Part shown: positions 46,288 through 54,504 of the stretch, in pieces
Layout of the letters: each line of letters opens with the position of its first letter
How positions within the stretch are numbered: position 1 is the first letter of the stretch
Source of the DNA: an uncultured Geobacter sp.
GTDB taxonomy: Bacteria > Desulfobacterota > Desulfuromonadia > Geobacterales > Geobacteraceae
Direction: 5' to 3'
Assembly: GCA_903915655.1 (NCBI GenBank)
Contig: CAIWTU010000117.1
Span: forward strand, 1-56,332
Length of the DNA: 56,332 bases
The notes under the pieces: generated by a model
Told to the model about the DNA's origin: nothing
Databases searched by the model: none
What the model saw: only the letters and a program-made list of their open reading frames with translations
Translations under genes and position numbers: made by a program

Positions 46288-46545
46288 TCATTCAGTTCCA
46301 AATTTCTCCACCCCGACTTTCGCAAAACTTTCGCAATTAAGAAAAGAATTGAACGACTTGTTGAAGTTCTTTTCGATAAAATCCCGACCAAAATATTCAA
46401 GCATGCACGGTGCGTCCTTCTCCAAATCTTCCACCTATTTGCCATACCTTTCGTAAACCATCTTTTTTGTGCTCTGGCCAGCGCTCAGTATCATCTGAAG
46501 CATGAAAAGAGTGCAGCCAGGATAATTCGCGGGTCAGTACTAATG
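46288..46545 (-). pseudogene. Tyrosine-recombinase (integrase) C-terminal relic beside selC
   Basis: On the minus strand one frame reads MILSAGQSTKKMVYERYGK, a TAG stop, then VEDLEKDAPCMLEYFG and on to TGA at 46288-46290, 17 bases from the tRNA end. The SAGQ and KMVYERYGKYVE blocks are familiar from phage-type integrases. In intact homologues a segment with the GH..xKMVY region separates SAGQ from KMVYERYG; here it seems shortened, so there is probably an internal deletion in addition to the nonsense codon. The upstream catalytic part is missing. An integrase ending at a tRNA 3' end is the normal layout of an integrated element. Confidence 0.65.
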
Positions 46546-46632
46546 GCTTGGAGCCCCACCACTTGCCGAGGCTGTTCAGTGGTTTTCCGACATAGGGGAG
46601 TCGTTTTCCAACGATAGCGGACCGACGGGGAA

Positions 46633-47064
46633 TTGTACTTCCAGGAGAGCGAGTTGGGACAGCAGTTTTGCGAGGCAATCTGGTACGTCTCAGAGCCCGG
46701 AGAAGAAATCTCCCAGCAGCAAATAGCTTCAGCCATCGACATTTTGATCTCGCGGGAAAAATTATCCTTCCACTCGGCCCTTGCAAAAGTGACTGCCTCA
46801 CAGATGGGATTCCTCAATGCCCTGGCGGTGATTGGTGGCAAGGCTCCAACCTCAAAAGAGTTCCTTGTAAGCCTTTTCATGTGGCTGTATGATGTTGTCT
46901 GCTTTGACGAAATTTCCGGAGTTTCCTTCGACCAGAAGGATGGTGTCAACATAATGAAGGGATACATGGAGTCGGGTGAATTCAGCCGCGGTAAAGAAAG
47001 CATCCGGGCTGACGTTCTTGTTTTCGAATGTATGCCAACCTTCCGCTTGAAAACCGAACGTTGA
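46633..47064 (+). pseudogene. In-frame chimera of an AAA-ATPase C-terminus and a BREX BrxL-like fragment
   Basis: The 143-residue frame has two parts. The first (about residues 8-83) looks like the winged-helix end of a prokaryotic AAA ATPase: LGQQFCEAIWYVSEPGEEIS, LAKVTASQMGFLNALA and GGKAPTSKEFLVS. The second (about 88-127) matches the Walker B region of BrxL, the Lon-like protein of BREX phage-defence systems: YDVVCFDEISGVSFDQKDGV and NIMKGYMESGEFSRGKESI. After that the sequence departs from BrxL. Neither part is functional alone. Joining in one frame suggests a deletion between two genes of a former defence island. Start as a gene is doubtful (TTG). Family calls are from memory. Confidence 0.6.
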
Positions 47065-47380
47065 AAGAGCTGAACGAACATATGCTCATGGAGACCAAGG
47101 GGTGCGCGGGGGATTGCGGCGTCATCGGCATCCTGGGCATTTTTGGAACAGGGGTGATCGCCATGTGCGGCATAGGGCCGAGCGCCATCAGCATTAATAA
47201 AGCGCCGCTTTTACTTTACTACATGTTCACGAAACCGCTGACACGCAGGTAAATTTCTGGTACAATTACACAGCTAGCTGGCCTGCCTTCCGAGGCGGGA
47301 GTCACACCCGCTGGATTATACGACCTTGTCTGGCAGCACTAGACTGTTGTCCCAGGAACTTTTATTTGAATCCAATTGTC
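47065..47380. other. Relic DNA with a possible group II intron fragment
   Basis: The first half holds an open frame (47028-47252, plus) with a Gly-rich hydrophobic stretch (GVIGILGIFGTGVIAMCGIG) that I do not recognise. On the minus strand at about 47270-47370 the sequence tccagcgggtgtgactcccg, then cctcggaaggcaggccagct, resembles the domain I portion of bacterial group II introns (the ggtgtga-tcccnnctcgg pattern). No reverse-transcriptase frame is present. The call is weak. Confidence 0.3.
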
Positions 47381-47465
47381 TGATAGCTGTAGCCAAAAAA
47401 TCAGTACGAGGGAGGGACGGATGAGAACGGGGTTGGGGCGCCTTCTTTCTGTAATGGAGGGTAAG

Positions 47466-48299
47466 ATGAAGAGGATGAAGACGTTTTATCTGATCGTGGT
47501 TTTTGCAGTCAGCGCCTTGCCGTTTTCCCCTGCATACGCTCAGACCATCCCCGAAGAGGCCCGTCGTTACATGGCGCGTGGTCAGGCAGCGGTGGAGATG
47601 GCGAAATCACCGGAGGAGTACGATTCTGCCATAAAGCAATTCCAAAAAGCCGCAGAACTAGCCCCAGCCTGGCCGGAGCCCCACTACAATCTGGCCCTTC
47701 TTCAGGAAAAGAAGGGAAAACTTAAGGAGGCCGCTGCGAGCCTCCGGGAATATCTCCGCCTTGCCCCGGACGCTCCCGATGCCGCAAAGCTGCAGGAGCA
47801 GATCTACAAACTTGAGTATAAGGCTGAGCAGCTGCTCACCTTGCCGGAGATTATCGACCTGCTGGTTAACAATCGCTTCCGGGGGGTCAAGGGGCACTTC
47901 AAATTAGTCAACCTCAAGGGGGTCCCCTTTGGATGGGGTAGTCCCTGCCGGCTCAAGGCAAGGGATGGACAACTGCTGGCTTGTGAATCTGACCCGGTTT
48001 CACTTACCCCCTGCATGACTGGCAAAAATAGGGAAGATATGGACGCATGTCTGGAGAGTCTATGTCAGTGTCAGCCTGTTGACTTCGACGGTAGAAAGCT
48101 TGAATACGAATGTAACTATCATCATTGCCCCGGCTATGAAAAGAACAATTCTTGCCCCTGGAAGTTCTCATACAGTCGAGACATTGTCTCGACCTCCCCA
48201 CTAAAAATCAGAACAAAGGAACTCCGTTCGGTCCTGTATGGTGGCAGCGCCAGGGTGGAGGAATATGAATATTTAGGGGAGTGGGTCAATCAGGATTAA
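47466..48299 (+). CDS. Exported TPR protein with Cys-rich C-terminal domain
   Basis: A 277-residue protein with a signal peptide (cleavage near AYAQ, about residue 25), two or three tetratricopeptide repeats (about 30-110: YDSAIKQFQKAAELAPAWPE, PHYNLALLQEKKGKLKEAAA) and a C-terminal domain of about 130 residues with roughly nine cysteines, including CLESLCQCQPV and CNYHHCPGY. The Cys-rich part may be disulfide-bonded in the periplasm; I know no family for it. Start ATG 47466 follows ggaggg. It lies at the edge of the relic zone and stands alone. Confidence 0.72.
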   Translation: MKRMKTFYLIVVFAVSALPFSPAYAQTIPEEARRYMARGQAAVEMAKSPEEYDSAIKQFQKAAELAPAWPEPHYNLALLQEKKGKLKEAAASLREYLRLAPDAPDAAKLQEQIYKLEYKAEQLLTLPEIIDLLVNNRFRGVKGHFKLVNLKGVPFGWGSPCRLKARDGQLLACESDPVSLTPCMTGKNREDMDACLESLCQCQPVDFDGRKLEYECNYHHCPGYEKNNSCPWKFSYSRDIVSTSPLKIRTKELRSVLYGGSARVEEYEYLGEWVNQD

Positions 48300-48457
48300 C
48301 GAAAAGGGGAAAGGTTTCCCATTCTGCCCACAGAGTGTTTTCCGGGGTTCGCTTGTTCATTGGGGAAGCCCATGACTGCCAATTTGATGCTTGCTGCTAA
48401 TAATACGCTGCCCTGCTATGCACTTACCACAAATCAATATTTGGCGGCGCTCTTTCG

Positions 48458-51400
48458 TTACAGTTGATGAATAAACACGTTGTCTTTCAAGTTCAGGGAT
48501 TGAGCCGCTTCCCGTATCTGGCCATGGTGCGTAAACAGGATCACCTGAGTCTTTTCAGCAAGGGTAGCCAAGGACTTTAAGGTTGCTTTTGAACGTTCGT
48601 CGTCGAAATTTATGAGGATGTCATCGACTATAAAAGGCATTGGTTCGCTCGATTGGACGCGCCATTCGAGGGTAGCAAGCCGTAAGGCCAGGTAGAGTTG
48701 GTCGCGAGTTCCGGAACTCATTCCCTCGACCTGTAACCAAACACCATTGGAGCGAACGCCTATCAATATCGGCTGTCCATGGTCGTCAATGTCGGTACGC
48801 AGCCCGTTAAATGCTCCCTGGGTAAGTTCTTTGAAATACCTGGAAGCAATTTTCAGAACAGGGTCCTGATTTTCGGCACGATATCGTTCGATCTCTTCCC
48901 TTAGTATTTTTGTGGCTAGCTTTACTCGAATGTAGCGCTCCGTGAGACGTCGAATCTTAGCCAATGCCTGTTGTGAGGCTTCCGCCAGTTCCGCCGCCTT
49001 GCCGCTGCCATCCATACGGGCAAGCTCGTTTTTCTCCCGGCCAATGGTTTCGGACAACCGAATAATTTCCGGATCAATCCTCACAGCAATTTCGTTACTA
49101 AACCCCTCGATTCGACCTGGCAGATCATCCGGGTCAACTTCTTGGGCTTCTGCTTCAATCTCGGCAAGTGATACCCCTTCAGCAATACTAGCCAGTGTTT
49201 CCCCTACTTCCTCCAATTTTTCCCTTAATTTCAGTAATTCGATGGAGCGCCTTTCGGCCTCGTTAAGCTGCTCCTCAGTCTCGCAGCCAGCCAATTGACG
49301 GAGCGCGGTGATCTGTTCATCGATACTGGCCAAACCGGTACGAGCTTCAAGGATGGATATATTTAGCGAGTCGATCTCTTCACTATATTTCTGCACAAGC
49401 GCCTGGTCCTGGCTGGCCCGCGCAAGAAGACTCTTTAACTGTGACACAGCCTGAGGGGCATCAAGACCGGCAATGTCCGGGGCAATCTCTTTTACCAATT
49501 CCAGAACAGTCCCCTCCAACTCACTTGCGTCCCGATCGATACCTTCGATGCGTTTACGAAACTCATCGGCTTCCTTGAGCTTTTCAAAGCACCCTTGAAG
49601 GGTCTCTATGAAGTCAATTGCCTCGGCAGGAAGGGTCTTGCTCTCAATACCGAGCGGAGTCACAGCTCCTACCCAAAGAGACTGCCACTGTTTAAGTTCT
49701 TCTTCAGCATCATCAAGGTCTTGGCGGGCAGTTTCCTTGGCGTTTTCAAGATCGCGAAGTTTACCATCCTGTGTCTCACGTCGGGACTTTTCTCCTTGCA
49801 ACCGCTGTAAAAGGTCCTCGGCAATCTGTACCGGTGAGGAGAGCTCTTCACCGGGAAATTCTCGCTGTTCGCCTACCAAAGCTAGCTCAGCAATAAGGAT
49901 TGCCCGCAGTTCTGTGCGTTTGGTTTCTCGGCCCTCTACTTCCTTGGCAACCTTACCTGCTTCCTCAACCTGAAAACGGAGCTTGTCAAAGCTGTTGAGC
50001 CATGCTTGCATTTCACGGGGAGGTAATGGAGCAATGGCACAAGGGGCCCAAAGCTCCTGCCAACGACGAGAGAGATCAGACAAGGTCGAGTCAAAACTCT
50101 CCAGTTGCGTTTTCAGCTCAAGCAGGCGTTTTCCGATTCCCTCGGCTCGTGCTTTCAGGGAAGCATGCTTTTGGACACGATCAGCCTCCCGATACAGACG
50201 GTCGGACGTCTGATCAGAGACAGCTACCAGCCTTTCATAAGCATCAGGAAGTGGTTGCTCAGGATCATAGTCACGGCTTTCTGCGACAACATCCTCTCCC
50301 TGCAGCCATTGACGTCGCAGTAACTGCCAGCCATGATCACGGCGACCTCGTAACTGATTTAGGTCCTCTTCGGTGGGAACTTCCGCTGCATATTCTATTT
50401 CGTGAAGCTGCTCAGCAAGCTGTGCCAGCTCGATTTCAAGCTGCTCACTATCGGATTGTACCTGCCGTTTTTCGTCAACAGTTGAACGGAACTCTTCTTC
50501 ATACCGGTGCACTGTTTCCAGTAGAGGGATCGCAAGTTGCCCTACCTGGTCCAACGAACCGCTCCAAAGCCCAAGGCGGTTCAAGGAATCTGTACACCCC
50601 CTTTGAGCGTGAAATAAAATTTGCCGTTTAGCCGTTATCTCCGTATCCAGATCTCCTGCCTTCTGTACCAGCAAGACCGCCTGAGTCAGCTTCCTGACAT
50701 CGGCGACAGGGGATAGTTGCTGCTGCTTGTTTTGAGCTTTTTCAAGCTCCTTAGTGGCTGTTTGAACTAGACGACCGCCCTTATGCACACCCTGAACAAG
50801 AGCTTCGTGCCTTGCGCCAAGGGTCTGAATAGACTTACGCTTCGCCAGGCTAGGGCGCAATAGTTCGACCTCATCAATCGACATCCCCGGTCTGATCTGT
50901 TTCAGGAGATTACCAGCATCAGTGCGGCTACCAATTCTTCGTCCGACCAGTATAGGTCGGTCAGCTTTTGCTTTATGATACTGCCCTAGTTCTTGGTGTG
51001 CCTTCTCTATTGCCTCGGCATGATCCAGAAGTCCCTGATTAAAAGAGACCCCTTTTCTTTTCTCTTCCAGATCGTTTGAGCGGCTTTTTTCTGTTTCAAA
51101 GTTGTTTCGGGTATCTCTCTCCTGTTGTTCCAGGTTTCTTCGTCGTTCTCCAAAGTCAGCAGGGAGAACGACGACATCGCCAAGCTCTGCCAACCTCTCC
51201 AGAAGACTCCTTCGTTGACCGAGATATGGTAATGCCTGCTTCAAGCGCTCAAGTTGCCGTTTCTCCCTGTTCAGCTTACTCCGCAACTCGTTAACATCCT
51301 CCAGTTTTTTGGCTGCATCGTCGAGAGCCCGCTGGTGGTCTTGCCACTCGCGACTTGAAAGGGTCACCTGTTTTATTTGTGCCTGCAGCTCCTTATATTG

Positions 51401-51961
51401 ACTCAAGACTACTGTGATTGCCTGACTCGACCCCCGAGGCCTGAAGAGGCTGTCCCCTTCACTTTCCAGATCAGCCACTATGGATTTCAGAGAGGCAAGT
51501 CCTGTCCCAGCTGCAAACAGGGCCTGACCCACTTCGCCCTGTTGATCCAGTATGCCTTGTCCACCCTTTACCAAGGTCTCATGATCTATTCCGTACAGGG
51601 TGGTGAAGAGATCCTGTTCAATGCCATGTAAAAATGGGTTAAGCAGCGCTGGATCAAGAGGATTGTCATTAATATCAAATAGGTTGTTTTTGTTTTTCTT
51701 TCTGCGAAGAAAAGCCAACTCGTGGCCGTCACTCCCTTGCAGGCAGCCACCGACTAAAAGTTGATCGTAGGAATGAATAAAATTATCACCTGTGCGGGGA
51801 GGGAACCCAAAGAACAGTGCCTGAAGCGCTCTCAAGGAACTGCTCTTGCCTGCCTCATTAGGACCGTACACTATATGCAGACCTGGGAGGTGCGAAGAAA
51901 AATCGAGGATACGATCCGAAAAAGGGCCAAACGCCTTCATCTCCAGCCGTTTAATTCGCAT
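48458..51961 (-). CDS. SMC-like ATPase, YhaN family (SbcC-type partner)
   Basis: A 1167-residue ATPase of the SbcC/Rad50-like group. The Walker A GPNEAGKSS (about 33-41) follows a VYG strand. The long middle is heptad-rich coiled coil (about 180-1030). The C-terminus has the signature MSSGTRDQLYLALRLATLEW and Walker B PFIVDDILINFDDERSK. No zinc hook CxxC was seen at the coiled-coil apex. N-terminal LKAFGPFSD-type start (MKAFGPFSDRILDFSSHLPG) and the HSYDQLLVGG segment fit YhaN. It is coupled to the upstream nuclease by an 11-base overlap. Role: probably DNA-end processing or repair. Confidence 0.85.
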   Translation of the reverse strand: MRIKRLEMKAFGPFSDRILDFSSHLPGLHIVYGPNEAGKSSSLRALQALFFGFPPRTGDNFIHSYDQLLVGGCLQGSDGHELAFLRRKKNKNNLFDINDNPLDPALLNPFLHGIEQDLFTTLYGIDHETLVKGGQGILDQQGEVGQALFAAGTGLASLKSIVADLESEGDSLFRPRGSSQAITVVLSQYKELQAQIKQVTLSSREWQDHQRALDDAAKKLEDVNELRSKLNREKRQLERLKQALPYLGQRRSLLERLAELGDVVVLPADFGERRRNLEQQERDTRNNFETEKSRSNDLEEKRKGVSFNQGLLDHAEAIEKAHQELGQYHKAKADRPILVGRRIGSRTDAGNLLKQIRPGMSIDEVELLRPSLAKRKSIQTLGARHEALVQGVHKGGRLVQTATKELEKAQNKQQQLSPVADVRKLTQAVLLVQKAGDLDTEITAKRQILFHAQRGCTDSLNRLGLWSGSLDQVGQLAIPLLETVHRYEEEFRSTVDEKRQVQSDSEQLEIELAQLAEQLHEIEYAAEVPTEEDLNQLRGRRDHGWQLLRRQWLQGEDVVAESRDYDPEQPLPDAYERLVAVSDQTSDRLYREADRVQKHASLKARAEGIGKRLLELKTQLESFDSTLSDLSRRWQELWAPCAIAPLPPREMQAWLNSFDKLRFQVEEAGKVAKEVEGRETKRTELRAILIAELALVGEQREFPGEELSSPVQIAEDLLQRLQGEKSRRETQDGKLRDLENAKETARQDLDDAEEELKQWQSLWVGAVTPLGIESKTLPAEAIDFIETLQGCFEKLKEADEFRKRIEGIDRDASELEGTVLELVKEIAPDIAGLDAPQAVSQLKSLLARASQDQALVQKYSEEIDSLNISILEARTGLASIDEQITALRQLAGCETEEQLNEAERRSIELLKLREKLEEVGETLASIAEGVSLAEIEAEAQEVDPDDLPGRIEGFSNEIAVRIDPEIIRLSETIGREKNELARMDGSGKAAELAEASQQALAKIRRLTERYIRVKLATKILREEIERYRAENQDPVLKIASRYFKELTQGAFNGLRTDIDDHGQPILIGVRSNGVWLQVEGMSSGTRDQLYLALRLATLEWRVQSSEPMPFIVDDILINFDDERSKATLKSLATLAEKTQVILFTHHGQIREAAQSLNLKDNVFIHQL

Positions 51962-53210
51962 GTCGCCCCCCCTGCTGGATCTTGGCTGTGAGCAGATCCC
52001 TCACTTCATCACGTAAGATGGCAAGCTCCTCTTCTCTTGGCGAAAAGGGGTCGTCATCGCTCAACAGTTCGGGAGGCAGTTTACTCCGTATTTGCTCAAA
52101 TTCTGGGATAAGATCGATAAGACGTGACGTTTCGAACTGAATTCCTTCGACGGACTTCTGCAGGGCGGCTAGTGGTGAGTCATCGGCAAACTCTTCGAGG
52201 AGCTGCTGTTCCTTGCAGCTGTTGAAAATAATTTTTTCGATCCATACGTCACCAAGGCTGGCGGCGACAGCTCGGAACTCTTCATGCCAGTGAGTTGTAT
52301 TCTCATGAAGTCTGCGATGAAGTGGTGTAGTTCCCTCCAGAACTAGGCGAACTGCCAGCGGACGCCCGTCGGAGCGCGACCTTTCAGACTCAAACGTTTC
52401 CCTAACCATTTCAAGGAGGGCCTCGGGCTTGTCACATTTACCGAGATCAAGCCGGCAATGGGACCAGCGCAGGACATCCAACTCTCTTGTTACAACCGAC
52501 ACTATCCGGTTGTCCTCGACTGACACCAGGGTGCAGCCTTTCGCTCCGGTTTCGCGGATATGCCTCCCCTGAATATTTCCCGGGAAAACGACCCAGGGGT
52601 CAGTGGCAATTTCCTCCCTTTGATGCACATGCCCCAACGCCCAATACTGGTACCCCTTCGAACGAAGGGCATCAAGAGTACAGGGAGCATAGGGATCATG
52701 ACCTGGGCGTCCGTTCAGACTGGTGTGAAGAAGTCCTATATTGAAGAGACTGGAATCACCTTGAGGATAATTCTGTGTCAAGTCATCTGCGACGGCCCGA
52801 GAGGAAAAACTGTGGCCATGTATGGCAACTCCAAGGTAATCAAGGATACGGCTTTCACACTTTCGGTGTGAAAACAGCGTGACGTTGTCGGGGAGGTTCA
52901 GGGCACGGGTGATCTGACTCGCCGCGTCGTGGTTGCCGGAGATCATAAAAACCGGGATTCCGGCATCTCTCAGGCGCCCCATGCGATTTACAAAATAGAT
53001 TCCGGTATTGTAGTCCTTCCACTCTCCATCGTAGAGATCACCGGCCAGCAAAACAAATGCGACTTCTTCATCGATGGCCAGGTCAATGAGGTTATCAAAT
53101 GCTCGTCTTGCCGCCCCACGAATCTGCTCAACCGGCGCATCCTGGTAAACTTCAAGCCCCTTTAAAGGGCTGTCAAGGTGGATGTCGGCAGCATGTATGA
53201 ACATATACAA
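51951..53210 (-). CDS. SbcD/YhaO-like metallophosphoesterase nuclease
   Basis: A 419-residue calcineurin-fold phosphoesterase of the Mre11/SbcD group. Metal ligands are in AADIHLDSPLKG, LLAGDLYDGEW, MISGNHDA and ALGHVHQRE. The C-terminal part (about 270-419) is the capping and ATPase-binding region. The pair resembles Bacillus YhaO-YhaN. Start TTG 53208-53210 lies nine bases after aaaggag; an in-frame ATG two codons later is the alternative. It overlaps the upstream nucleotidyltransferase frame by 49 bases. Confidence 0.87.
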   Translation of the reverse strand: MYMFIHAADIHLDSPLKGLEVYQDAPVEQIRGAARRAFDNLIDLAIDEEVAFVLLAGDLYDGEWKDYNTGIYFVNRMGRLRDAGIPVFMISGNHDAASQITRALNLPDNVTLFSHRKCESRILDYLGVAIHGHSFSSRAVADDLTQNYPQGDSSLFNIGLLHTSLNGRPGHDPYAPCTLDALRSKGYQYWALGHVHQREEIATDPWVVFPGNIQGRHIRETGAKGCTLVSVEDNRIVSVVTRELDVLRWSHCRLDLGKCDKPEALLEMVRETFESERSRSDGRPLAVRLVLEGTTPLHRRLHENTTHWHEEFRAVAASLGDVWIEKIIFNSCKEQQLLEEFADDSPLAALQKSVEGIQFETSRLIDLIPEFEQIRSKLPPELLSDDDPFSPREEELAILRDEVRDLLTAKIQQGGRHAN

Positions 53211-53566
53211 TGAAGTGTTCTCCTTTGACAGGACGAAAGAAGCATCGTCACATCTACCAGATCAACCTTAAATTTTTCACTGAAACCGCTGGCAAAGGCA
53301 ACCGCCCGGTAATACGCGGCGGAAGGGATTCCCCAGACGGAAAGATCGATGTCGGACCGCCTCTGAAAATCACCCCCGGCGTAGGAGCCGAACAGCAGTA
53401 CCCTGCTCGCTCCGAATCGTGACTTGAGTTCCTTTGCTATGGAATCGGCCACGGCCCTACCCTCATCAGCCGGATCCGGTCTTGGAACAGCTCCTGAGTC
53501 TGTCCGATCAGGTCGGTATTTCTTCAGAAATGCCGGGGATATATCTCTTGCCGTGCGAGAAGGCAT
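53162..53566 (-). CDS. Minimal nucleotidyltransferase (MNT-like), with an abnormal C-terminus
   Basis: A 134-residue protein whose core (about 42-105) is an MNT-type nucleotidyltransferase: SRVLLFGSYAGGDFQRRSDI followed by DLSVWGI, giving the GS and DxD catalytic pattern, and KVDLVDV as the third acidic strand. After KVDLVDV the family normally has a short helical end; here the frame runs on through the ribosome-binding site and start of the nuclease gene and gives an unconvincing tail. That suggests a small frameshift or truncation near 53250. MNT proteins usually pair with HEPN toxins, but no HEPN gene is present. Confidence 0.6.
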   Translation of the reverse strand: MPSRTARDISPAFLKKYRPDRTDSGAVPRPDPADEGRAVADSIAKELKSRFGASRVLLFGSYAGGDFQRRSDIDLSVWGIPSAAYYRAVAFASGFSEKFKVDLVDVTMLLSSCQRRTLHCICSYMLPTSTLTAL

Positions 53567-53720
53567 GGGCCGGTTCCTTTACCATGAAAATGTTTTTTCA
53601 TTATAAACTTAACAATTCCTAAAATCCATAAATTCCTACATCTTTTTTTCGTTACCAGAACCAGGACACTTCCGAGATTTCCTGTTGCTAACCCGTATTT
53701 TTGATCGTATTATCTGCACC

Positions 53721-53950
53721 ATGCCAAGAATTGCACGCATCGGTTGTCACCCCAGGAACGGAGCGCTTATGCCGAGTTTGTCAGAGATGAAGATGAAGAG
53801 ACAGACAGTGCAATCCGCCGAGCCACCAGAACCGGACGACCATATGGAACGGATCAATTTATAGATCAGCTGGAATTTCTGTTGAATCAGCAATTAAGAC
53901 CTGGAAAACCGGGGAGACCAGCAAAAACAGGGACGTGTCCAGAGTTTTAG
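53721..53950 (+). pseudogene. REP-associated tyrosine transposase (RAYT/TnpA_REP) deletion remnant
   Basis: ATG 53721 starts MPRIARI, the normal beginning of a RAYT protein. The next recognisable bit is its C-terminus in another frame: SPQERSAYAEFVRDEDEETD, then RRATRTGRPYGTDQFIDQLE and LRPGKPGRPAKTG. The catalytic middle (HUH motif and tyrosine, usually about 150 residues) is missing. A single deletion between the two ends with a frame change explains it. It lies next to a long palindrome (54014-54089), the kind of repeat such transposases mobilise. Confidence 0.7.
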
Positions 53951-54013
53951 GAGGTTAGTCAATCTTTTAAGAAAGTCCCCTACCCGTACTTACCCGTCCT
54001 TTTGAGGCCTGAT

Positions 54014-54089
54014 CGTAGGGGCGAACCTTCTGTTCGCCCTGATTGTGGCGCCGATTTAAAGACGGGCGATCAGAAGGATCGCCCCTACG
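54014..54089. repeat. Long palindromic extragenic element (REP/BIME-like)
   Basis: The 26-base arms at 54014-54039 and 54064-54089 are inverted repeats with only two mismatches, around a 24-base centre. Each arm is itself a hairpin (ggcga accttctg ttcgcc in the first). The sequence cgtaggggcgaaccttctg and its partner is a common extragenic palindrome type. It is close to a RAYT remnant. The rest of 53951-54238 shows no gene. Confidence 0.75.
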
Positions 54090-54238
54090 GCAGGTTGGAC
54101 GGATCCATTGTCCTGATAAATACAGTGATAACTTGGCGACCCCATACCCTCACTAATAATCGAATTGTGAAACTGTAATGTCGGGATTGCAAAATCATAA
54201 TACCACGATATAATCTGCGAGCGATATCGGAGGTTGAA

Positions 54239-54330
54239 ATGATGCGCGCTCGACTAAAGTTGTTACCGGGACAAAAAGAGACAAAAGGGACAAAAAACTG
54301 TTGAAGAAATATACAACTCGCAACAGGTAA
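54239..54330 (+). pseudogene. Frameshifted start of a small hypothetical protein
   Basis: A good ribosome-binding site (ggagg) precedes ATG ATG at 54239. The frame gives MMRARLKLLPGQKETKGTKN and then stops; the next frame continues KKLLKKYTTRNR. Together this resembles the first part of a small protein family (RLKLKPGQKGTKKLLEKYG-type) often found next to mobile elements. Only the first third remains. Low certainty. Confidence 0.4.
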
Positions 54331-54504
54331 TAATGCACGCGCAGCCCTAAATAATGGACTTAAAAAAGTGATTACCTGGAAGCCCCCATCTTCTCTGACC
54401 CCAATGTTCTTACTACTTAGATATGGACAGCGCCATATCATATGAGATAACTTCTGAAACTGGCTTATCTGTTACACTAAAAAACAGACAATCAGGAGTC
54501 CGAT

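Noticed and set aside
45999-46340. 113-residue open frame reading through the selenocysteine tRNA
   Set aside because: It covers the tRNA gene; the tRNA structure is unmistakable and the peptide has no motif.
53744-53950. 68-residue frame as an independent small gene
   Set aside because: It matches only the C-terminal end of a RAYT transposase, and the matching N-terminal residues lie just upstream in another frame, so it is a deletion remnant.
54014-54089. CRISPR repeat or intrinsic terminator
   Set aside because: There is one palindrome only, with no repeat-spacer array and no T-run; a REP-like element fits better.
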